From NCBI GenBank assembly GCA_911728435.2, contig OU452200.1, forward strand, positions 33,433,715 through 33,497,714: a DNA stretch of 64,000 bases, read 5' to 3'. Below, one piece after another: positions 46,401 through 57,500 of the stretch; within the stretch, counting starts at the first letter, position 1; each line of letters begins with the position of its first letter. A program made the position numbers and the translations under genes. The notes under the pieces were generated by a model, which saw only the letters and a program-made list of their open reading frames with translations, was not told the origin of the DNA and ran no database searches. Source of the DNA: Apoderus coryli (taxonomy: Eukaryota; Arthropoda; Insecta; Coleoptera; Attelabidae).

Positions 46401-49400
46401 AATTGAATACCTATATTTTTGTCTAACCCATACAATTTATGAGATGCGTATTTTATATTTTGCTTGACACCTCTTATGTAGCATGGCATATCTGTGAAGA
46501 AACTTTACATGAAAATACCAAAATTCGAGGCATGTTTTTAAAGTAAAAGTACCGTTTTGGAATTTAAAAAAAACACAGTCGACTTTTAGTACCCAACTTC
46601 TTTTAATATGAAAGCAGATACCTTAAACTATTTTTCGACAGAATTTTCCGTTAATATTGACACACTTGTCATACCGTACAACTAGCTTTTGAAATCCTTT
46701 CTCGAAGAAATCTGCCACCTGACTGGAAAACCATTGCAGCACTGTAAAATCTGTAAATCAAAAACCGACACAATAGTTTTATAGTCTGTCATTAACGAGT
46801 TTACTAATAAACAAAGAAAACCTGATATGATTTTTACGGAAAATAAGGCCAAAGCAAATGTATTTAATAAGTTTTATTGCAACATAGGGAAAATATTAGC
46901 AGAAAAAATTAATTCAAAAAGTACTCCCGAAAGACAGCCTCCATTAAATCAAAATGTCTTTATATATGCTACTGATGATGAAGAGGTAAAAAAATATATT
47001 AGAGAATTGAAGCCTTATAAAGCGCCGGGCAAAGATAATATTAGCAACGAAATTGTCAAAACCATAAAAAACGAACCATTGTCACACATTTATAATATTA
47101 CTTTCACAACTGGTATTTATCCTGATTCATTTAAAGTAACAGTAATCAGCCCAGTATTAAAGAAGGGTGACCCTCAATGTGTTGAAAACTATCGACCAAT
47201 ATCTCAATTATCAATATTTAACCCTAGAACCCACGCGCTTGGGTAAAATATACCCATGCCTTTTTCTTTGGTCCATATCTTTCGGAAATGCGCGGATATG
47301 TCCCCCCCATCTACAGGGTGTCCTACGGTGGTAACCCATTAGATTATTTCAGAAACTACTTCGAATTGAATTTTGAAAATTTCAGTGTCTATATTGTTAA
47401 ATATGCTCTACTCAAACAATATAATAGCAACGGCATAGCACTTCCGGTTATACCGGAAGTTGATGGCAACTTTGTTATTTTAAATGAAATACCCTATATA
47501 TTATTACATTTTTGGATTCTACATAAGATTTCAGACATATTTCGTGTATCATATCCTATACCTAACGTTAGTCATTTTTGACTTATATCAAGATTTATGT
47601 CAAAATTGACAGTTTAGGGCTCCATAAGAATTCCGTTTTTCCTTGTAAATCAGTATTTAATAATTATTTTGCAGGTATTTTCTTATCAGGTGGGATCTTC
47701 TTTTTCAAATTGACAAGACATTTTCTGATTAGTTTATACAGGGTGGTCAAAAAATTATATTGAAAACGGTTCAAGAAAAACAGTTGAAAGTCAATTTTTT
47801 CCAATGGCATGGGTATATTATTATTATTTTATCTTCCGTAGCATTAAAAAATAATGCAATTTTGTAATAGGTTATCATTTTCTAAAATGTATAGTTTTCG
47901 AAATATCGTCAATTTAAATGGGGGTCATATCGAACAATTAAATTATTTTTGTATCGTTAGTTGATTAACTTTTTTTAGTTGAAAATTTATTTAGTTTAAT
48001 CTTCTGTTCATTTCTGCTGTATTATTTTAAATTTTAGTCTTAGTTCGTTGTAATACTTGATTTGTATACCTCCCAACCTGCTCTAAATGATTTCTCAAAA
48101 TTCTTTCTAATTTCTCTATAGTCATCGTTAGCAAATGGGGGTTTCTCTCGTTTAAAACTCTACAGGTGATATTAATCACTTTATTTTATTCTCCATGAAT
48201 TAATAATAAATTTATAATTTATTAATTTGACGTTTACTTTGACGTTAAAATGACCATAATTTCATGGCTAACTAAATTAATTAGCTAACTTCCTGAGAAA
48301 CAACGGTAGGCGCTGCAGAAAAATTTAAAATGACGATATTTCGAAAACTATGCATTTTAGAAAGTGATAACCGATTACAAAATTGCATTATTTTTTAATG
48401 TTAAGGAAGATAAAATAATAATAATATACCCATTCCATTTGAAAAAATTGACTTTCAATTGTTTTTCTTGAACCGTTTTCAATATAATACCCACCACCCT
48501 GTATAAACTAATCATAAAATGTCTTGTCAATTCGAAAAAGAAGATCCCACCTGATAAGAAAATACCTGCAAAATAATTATTAAATACTGATTTACAAGGA
48601 AAAACGGAATTCTTATGGAGCCCTAAACTGTCAATTTTGACATAAATCTTGATATAAGTCAAAAATGACTGACGTTAGGTATAGGACATGATACATGAAA
48701 TATGTCTGAAATCTTATTTAGAATCCAAAAATGTAATAATATATAGGGTGTTTCATTTAAAATAACAAAGCTGCCATCAACTTCCCGTATAACCGGAAGT
48801 GCTATGCCGTTGCTATTATATTATTTGTGTAGAGCATATTTAACAATATAGACACTGAAATTTTCAAAATTCAATTCGAAGTAGTTTCTGAAATAATCTA
48901 ATGGGTTACCACCGTAGGACACCCTGTATAGTACCTTCCTAAAATAGATTATTTGTCAGTTTTGTTTCGGTGACCGTCGCTGCCGGCTGCTGAAAAATTT
49001 CATGGCTGACCTTGTTTTGGTCTGGGTGAAGAAAATTAAGCAATAGGGAGCATTCCTGATGATATTCCCCTTTCCAATTTTGTGCGGAATTATGTCGGAC
49101 GTGACGGAACTAAATGGAACAAAGATCGACCAAGTCAAAATGTGCGGACGCCTAATCACAGGCACAGGACGTAAAGTGACTATGGATAATTGGTTCACTA
49201 GCGTTCCTTTATCCGAAGAGTTGGTGAAAAACCATAACCTTACCATGGTATAGGTACAATAAGGAAAAATAAAAGAGAAATACCAGTTGAATTTTGGTCT
49301 AAAGAGAAAGACACTGAAGTTCCTTGTAATACGTTTGGTTTCAAAAATTATACAACTTTGGTTTCGCATACTTCACCAAAAAGAAAAATTGGTTTTACTA

Positions 49401-51473
49401 CTCTCGACAATGCACCATGATGATGCTATAGATCCCCAAACTAAGAATCAAAACCTGAAATTATTAGTTATTACCACAAGACAAAAGGCGCTGTTGATGG
49501 TGTGGATGAAATGAAAGGATCCTACAATGTTTCCCGAAAAACCAATCGCTGGCCAATTTTTTTTCAGTGCTAAATATAGCTGCAATAAATGCGCAAGTAA
49601 TTTATGCAGAAAATGTGGACAATACCGTGGTATGAAGAAAGTTTCTGAAGGAGTTGGGGCTTTCTCTTTGTCAAGAACACATGAAAAACAGAACAGCAAT
49701 CACTATATTGCCAAGAGAGTTACTCGAAACCATCGATAATATTCAAATATAGCAACTGGCATCAGAGGAAGATGTGCCATCTGTACAAACAAAAAAGACA
49801 GAAAAACTACAATTTGTTGCTACAGTTATTTATATTTTTTTTTTGTGAAAATTGTGCCAAAAAATGGAATTTTCGATCGGATGAGGCATTTTAAACACCA
49901 GTAACCAAGCTTCAAAACTGTAGTATGTGTCCGTAATGGCGGCTGGGGCTTGCCAACAGATACCGGTACACAGCGTGCTTGCGCCCATCGCCGATTGCTT
50001 CAAAAACATAAAATTTTCGACCCAGTCAAAATTCCTCCTTTTATGTCATGTGGAGGTAAAAATAAACAGTTTCAGCTATGGTAAGACTCATGCCAAGATG
50101 CTCGAATATCTAATAATACGCCTTACATAATTATATTATTGAGATGTTTTCAACAAACTTTCTTTTATTATAGAAATTGGTGGATCTTGTACAACTCCAA
50201 ACGGGGAGCGAGCCAAATGCATATCAATCTACAACTGTAAAAACATTCTACAGGTAATCACCACACGCAATTCGGAACAAATTCGATTTTTTAGAGAGTC
50301 ACAATGTGGCTATAGCTCTTCTGGCTCTAATGAACCTTACGTGTGTTGTGGATCAGCTAATAACTATTTCACAGCAGTAAATCGAGACGGCACAACAGGA
50401 AATGGTCGAACGAAGAATCCAAAGAAACACAGTAATACTGCTATTCCCGACAGATCACTATGTGGTTTCCAAGTAAGCAATTATTCTAAACTTTATTTTA
50501 TTTATCTGGTAAACGACTAAGGTTTTTAATAGTAAAAATCCTTTTAATTCTGGATTTTGTTCTCGCGACTGTCATTCCTGTAAGGACTTTATAACAATTT
50601 TATTAATGAATTCAGATTTGTGATACGAGAACTCCACGATATTCCTGGTCAACATAAATTGTATTGATTTAATTTTGATCCTAGTCCTAATAATAATAAT
50701 ACTTTTTTGGCCATACAAGAGAATTGTACATTGGCAAGTCAATCTTACTAAATTTATGCAATTGAACATTACAAAGTTCAAAATAGTGAAGAAAGCAAAA
50801 AAAATCTCTCACCAATATCCTTCGATCAGTCAAAAATGACCACTAACAAAAATATAAATAATACAAAAACACATAAAATAATATTTGACAATACATAAAT
50901 TTACAATTACAATCACAAGCAGTCTTGGAAACGTACACAGTGGTTACGACGCAGAAGAATAATAAGACATAAATTCATCAATTGAGTAAAAACAATTACC
51001 TAGTAACAAGAAATTCTTTTAATTTATTTTATTTTTAGTTTTTATTTTAGTCTTACCATATTAGTTTTCTAATTATGTGTATTTTATGTTATATCAAATA
51101 TTTTTATAAGGATAATTCAAGGATACCTGCCTTGATTTTCTTTTTTCCCTAATGAAGTTCCACAACTGTTTTGGATCATTGCTAATTGTATATTCTCGAT
51201 GCTACTAAGGTGTTTGCTTTTGCAAATTTTAACCCTTTGCCTGACTTGTGACCGCAACCTAGAATTTTTTTCCCTTTAGAAAACATCCTTATGCTTAGAA
51301 GACTCTTTAGTCATTCTGTGAAAATGTTTTTTCTGACTTATTAGTATAGATTTTTAAAAAAAATCTAACTATTCAGGAGATCGACACAACCGAAATTTTG
51401 AAAAATTTTTATGCAGTACTTCATTTTATGACCCCTGGATCCTAAAAATGACCTCAGTTCAAAAGTTTATATA

Positions 51474-51508
<35 letters not shown>

Positions 51509-54500
51509 GATATAGAAACTTTGCGTCACGTTCTAGGCCGCATTTTTTGACCAATCGAAACAAAATTTGGTTAAAAAATCGGCTAGGTCATGGAATCGCG
51601 TGAGTTCGTTGGCGATTGAAATCGGAGAGCTAATTTCAGAATGGCGGCCTGTCAAAGTTTTAAAAAAATCATATTTTTTTCGTTGTTAATAGAAAATACC
51701 GATGTTACATATCAAATGATAGAGCACTTAAATCTCTACAATATTTATTTGGAGAGTTTTTTCATCGCTGGCATATTTAAGTAAATGTAAGTCAATATAA
51801 AGTAGCAAAAAATAAAAAAAATATCATCACCCGCTATACCTGTAATTATTTTGACAAATAAACACCTGTGAAATAACAGTAAGACCGTACTTACGTATGT
51901 ATTATAGTATAATGGGTATTTCCGTTAAAATAACTGTCAATATGACACTTTGGTTATATTTGGCGAATGTCAGAATATTCCATTATTTGTTTATTAATAG
52001 TGGGTGTCAGTGGTAGACTAAGTATAAATAAAAAATATATAAATCAAAAATCTACTTGTCCGACTGGCTGCCATCGGGATTTTTTTTAAACCATATTGGG
52101 TATTGATGATTATAGTAGTCCTTATCGTTTTTAAAATATTAAGTATCTAGTATCACATAGTTTTCTGTCGAGTTGAGTTTGACTCATGCAGATTACATCC
52201 CAGTTTTCCTCCACAATTGTTTGATATATCACAGATGTTTTACTCCTTAGGCCAGGCCGGACATTTTGATATATAAAGTTTTTTTTTGGCTAGCATCTTA
52301 TGCTAGGATGTACGTTTTTAAATGTTGAACTCCGGGATGCACTATATACGAGGGTTTCCTTTTATATTTCGGGATTAGAGAACAAAAACAAATATTAATC
52401 ATCGAAAATAACTTTATTCTTTTTCAAAATATTCCCCATGAAGATCTATACACTTTTGCATGCGTTTGAACCAATTGTCGAAGCACTTTTGCCACTCTGA
52501 TTGAGGTATCTCCAAAACATGCATTTTGAATGCAGCAACCGCTTCTTCAGGTGTCGAAAAACGTTGATCTCTCAGTTTGTTTTTTTACGTACGGGAATGA
52601 AAAGAAGTCATACCGTGCCAAGTCAGGACTATAAGGCAAATGACTCATCAAATCGATGTTTTGAGTGCTCAAAAATGCAGTTGTTTGAGCCGATGTGTGA
52701 GAGCTGTCGTGGTGAAGGGTGATCCGTCTTCGGCGGGTGGTTTTCTTGATTTCTTGGAAGACAACTGGCAAACAAATGGTTGTGTATCAGAATTGACTGT
52801 TCTGTGTTGTTCTAGTGGTACGGTTGCGACATGTCCAGTTTTTCCGAAAAAACAGGCGACCATTTGCTTGGAAGTGCTTCGTGCGCGAACAACTTTTGTT
52901 GGATTTGGCCCATCTTGAAACACCCACACAGTCGACTGCTGTTTACTTTCGGGCTCATACGCGTAAATCCACTATTCATCACCTGTCACGATGTCATAGA
53001 CGTGTTTCGAAGCACCGCGATCGTATTTCGACATGAGCCTTTTTTTGAGCGATTGACAAATTTTGTGGGATCCAACGCGAACAAATTTTTTTGACAGTCA
53101 AATGTTCATGCAATATTCAATGTATACTGGTCCCACTAATGCCCAAGGTTGTCTCAATCTCTTCATAGGTCACGTGACGATCTTGTAATATCAGTTTGCG
53201 CACAGCATCAATGGTTTTCAAAACAACAACTGATTTTGGACGACCTTCACGAAATTCGTCTTGGAGTGAACTACGACCGCGATTGAATACACCATACCAT
53301 CGATAAATACTGGTCCTTGATGGAGCTTCCTGGCCAAAAATTGAATTAAGTTCATCCATGCACTGTTGCTGAGTTAATCCACGTCGAAAGTTGTAAAAAA
53401 TAATCGCACGAAAATGTTCACGATTTAATTTCAGTTTTGGGCCGAGATGAATCTTCTAAATTACTGTAAACCATCTCAAAAATTTCCAACTTTACGATAG
53501 AGCTGTCAGTTGCCAGATTGCAACACCAGGCTTGCCAAATCCCGAAATATAAAAGGCAACCCTCGTATCATTTTTGTTATTGTGGTATTCTTTTCGTAGA
53601 AAAAAAAAATGTGAAACTATGGATCCGATAGGCGCAATGTGTTTCCTCCAGATATCTTTTAGATAGCCTTGAGGTAGTGTTACCTTCATTGAGGCATATA
53701 AAGTTGAGTGTTTTGAGTTGTGTACCTTACAAGTTACCTGTGGAAATCGCACAGGGCGGAGCTTTCTCACATCCTCTTATCAGCGATGTCATCTACTTCT
53801 TTATAAGATAAACAAAATTAAAGTAGAATCTAAAAACAAAATAAAATTTGCAGATTAATTTAAATCTTAAAAAAAAACTTACTGTGATCGTATTGATGTT
53901 AAGGTAGGCGACAAAATTTATGGTGGTGTACAAGCCAACTTGGATGAATTCCCTTGGATGGCACTACTTGGATACAGAAATCGATCCGGTTTTGAAAAGT
54001 TCTTATGCGGTGGATCGCTGATATCGTCGAGATATGTATTGACAGCCGCCCACTGTGTTACTGGCAGCAGCTTGCAACGATCAGGACAACTGTAAGTTAC
54101 TTCAATAAATCAACAATTATTAAGATGGACTTCCCTCCGAGCTATGGGTATGTTTTCCTCCCAGCGTTTGCGACGATTAAATTTCCCGCGTGTATCGGTA
54201 ATTTTACTTCAGTTGTTCGTGCGTTCTGTGGCTGTGTAGTAGTTTTCACAAATTTTTGAGATGAGTTTAACGCGCAAACTACTTGTGGCCTATATCGCTG
54301 AGCCATCGTGGCAACAGGCGCCCGGAGGGAAGTCCACTTTTATGCTTATTTTTTAAATTAATAATAATTGTACCGGGTGGTTCATTACGAATGGCACTCG
54401 GCCATATAATGCGATTTCTGGAAAACGGCGACAAATTTAAGCGTGTGCAATATAGACTGGGAATCACTTTTTGACGTATAATTGACAGTTTAACTTTAAA

Positions 54501-57500
54501 AATGGTGGTCAAGCGTCGTTTTGAAATGAGATTTTAAGTGGAAAGAGTGATCGAGTGATACTTCATTTTGAAGAAGAATTTATGCTGATAACTAAGCCTC
54601 AGTTTCAAATCCCTGTCACTTTCCCAAAAAAAAAAAATGGCGACTTGTCATCCAAGAATGACATTTATATATTTATTATATTTTTGATATCGGCCTGCTA
54701 AACTAGGTTGTTGAAGACGTTATTCTCATGTCAAAATGCATTTTCCAAATGGTGAAGGGCAATAATACGTTCTCGCAGATTTCATTTATGAATGTTTTGG
54801 CAAAGGTACAATTATTGCAGCCAGAATGTATGCTGGACGTTATCCTGGGAGGCGTCATCCTAATCCTGGAACCAATAGAATATTAAGCAGATGTCATATT
54901 TAAGTACCATTTGATTTGCATTACATACGAGGGCTTTTTGACAAAATAATTTCTTGTTGTCTTTCATCTCTCGTACTAGCATAAGCTCTTAGTAAATGTT
55001 GGAAATTTGGGTCACACTGCCTGCCGATCATCAATGATGAGTTGTGGATCAACAAAACGGCCCGTCTGGTGAAGCAAATTTCCAACATAACTAAAAGTCT
55101 TGTTACTTTATGTAACAAGCAACTCACAAATAAAGCCTCCCGCCAGGGAATTTGGGCGCATCTAGTGTTGGCAATAGGATATGATGGAGTTGTTGCTTCT
55201 CGCCCGGGCATCGGTTATATTGCCTGCTCACACTAGATGCCGCCAAAAACATCTTGTTGTCTTTCATTTCTCGTGATAGTATAAGCTCCTCATATAACTG
55301 TTGGAAATTTGGTGAAGCGAATTTCCAACATAACTAAAAGTCTTGTTACTTTATGTAATAAGCAATTCACAAAAATTGTTTTACTTTCAGACGCCATTTT
55401 GTTTGGGATAGTGACAGGCATTTGAAACTTGGGCATCGCAATCAGTATAAAATCTTCACCAAAACGAGGTATCACTCGATTTAAAATTTCATTTCAAAAT
55501 GGTGCTTGACCGCCATTTAAAAGTTAGAACTGTCAATTATACGTCAAAAAGTGACCCTCCAGTCTATATTGAACACGGCCAAATTTAGTTTCAAAATCTA
55601 AAGCCGTTTTCCAGAAATTTTATTAACTAACACAAAACTTACACACAATTTAGACTATATAATAATTATACACAATTATCACTACTAGTTTTATAATAAA
55701 CAGTTTTAATTAAGCTCAATAAGCACGAATTTAATTAGATCGCGTGTTACAATGTAATATGTAAACACAAGCAAACGAACTGGAACTCAACGTTGCCAGA
55801 TATACTGTTTCATGGCTTGTCTAAAGCAGGCTGTGATCAGGTCTTTTCCTTACTTTAACACTGTAAAGATGTCGCAACAATGATCTTTAGACTTACGTTT
55901 AATTGATTTTAAAGAAGTAGTCCATTCTGAAGTGGAGTGAATGTATTGTCTCTCGAATTTTACCACTGATGATGAAGCTAGTGAGCTTCGAAACATGTTT
56001 GGATGTAACACATTGAGTGTAACGTATTAAATTGATTTTGTGGAGTCAGACTTTTATTTCCTATTACTTACGTTTAATTGGTTTAATATAGGTCTAAAGT
56101 AAGACTTGGTGAGCACAACACTGACACTGACGTAGATTGTGTAAGAAGATCTGGAATAAATATTTGCAACGATGCACCTGTTGATGTTGGAATAGAAGAT
56201 GTATCTTATCATCCGGATTATACTGAGAACAATATTAACAGATATCATGATATTGCGTTAATTAAAATGTCGAGGGACGTTAGATATACAGGTAAACGAC
56301 ATACATACAGGGTGAGTTATTAGTGCGTCGAAGTTCAATATTACCTCAAAGACCAAAAATTTCACGCAAAACTAAGCAGTCAGTGTATAGACCGTCATAA
56401 AGTACGTATTTTAAAATTATTGTTATTTGTACAGGGTGGCTCATCTCATCAGGTTGAACGAAACTTACGTTTTTTTAAATGGAAAGCCAATATTTATTAT
56501 TCCACAATTTGACATTAATCATACTAAAATTTTAGAAAATTATACAGAGTGGTTCAACTACTAATATTATATGCAAAACATGGCGAATTCCAAGGTTTCT
56601 GTACTGGAACTGAAATAATTTAAATTCTGCTTCCTACGGACATAGCTTTTTGATAGTTATCAACTTTTAAAATATGATGATTGTTAGTATATAATGCAAA
56701 ATCTGTATACAGAGTGAGTCCAAACTCAACTTTGCGTTTTACTCGAATTTTCCAAATGAGACACCAAGTATATAATATCAAAAACTGAAAGGAAAATTGA
56801 TAAGCTTTTATTCTTATATAGCCTTTCTTATACCTAAAGCTATTAGTTTTTAAGATATTTTCATTTATGCAATATGGCTTCATCTCCAAACAACACAAAG
56901 TCAAAAAATCTACCTGATTGTGAATTTGTTGCTACGCCCATTGGCAGAACATAATCCGTCGGAGATAGTCATCGTCATTTTGTTTTTATGTAGAATTCTT
57001 TTGACTGAGCTTTGGCTTACCGATTGTTCCCGAGCAATTTCACGCGTGGATTTTCTACCACTTTTAACATTACATTCAATTAATTTTCATCATTCAAAAC
57101 AGTTTTGGTCCTAGTTTGTTTCGGGTATTTTACTGATCCCGTGTTTCCAAAACGATTCATTAAGTAACCTTTCCATTGTTATCTTTTCTGGTTGCCTTCG
57201 AGCAGGATATCTTTCTTGGTAAATTCTTTGCGCAAGAAAAACATTTTGCATACATTCTCCCAATATCCAAATCATATCTATTAACTCATTTTTGGGACAA
57301 TTCATTTCAACAAAAATTTAATTAAGTAATTATTAATAAACGAATTGTTATAGGTACTTAATAGAATACACTTTTGTAATAAATGACTAATGATTAAATG
57401 TCACTATCATTCGATCAAATCCTTGTTGATTTAGTTGATAAATATTGCAATTATAAGTATACCGGTTTTGATTACGATTATGATAAATAACTATTAAAAA

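Larger units (their letters stand above)
54403..55624. repeat. 1.2-kb inverted repeat in CLIP-SP 2 intron 3
   Basis: Arms about 54403-54650 and 55385-55624: TTTCTGGAAAACGGC mirrors GCCGTTTTCCAGAAA, and TTTTTGACGTATAATTGACAG mirrors CTGTCAATTATACGTCAAAAA. A TACCGGGTGGTTC motif (54370) precedes the left arm. The centre contains the hammerhead tandem. Confidence 0.75.

Noticed and set aside
48956..49369. 137-codon minus-strand ORF
   Set aside because: Antisense to the piggyBac transposase remnant, which has clear family motifs.
51476..51506. Possible CRISPR-like or satellite array
   Set aside because: It is only an AT microsatellite; nothing in this eukaryotic window resembles a spaced repeat array.
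53844..53903. Alternative exon 3 start at TTTGCAG (about 53850) adding residues including an extra Cys
   Set aside because: It would not keep the frame from exon 2 without a stop, and CGFQ joined to VGDKIYGG matches the usual short spacing in this family.
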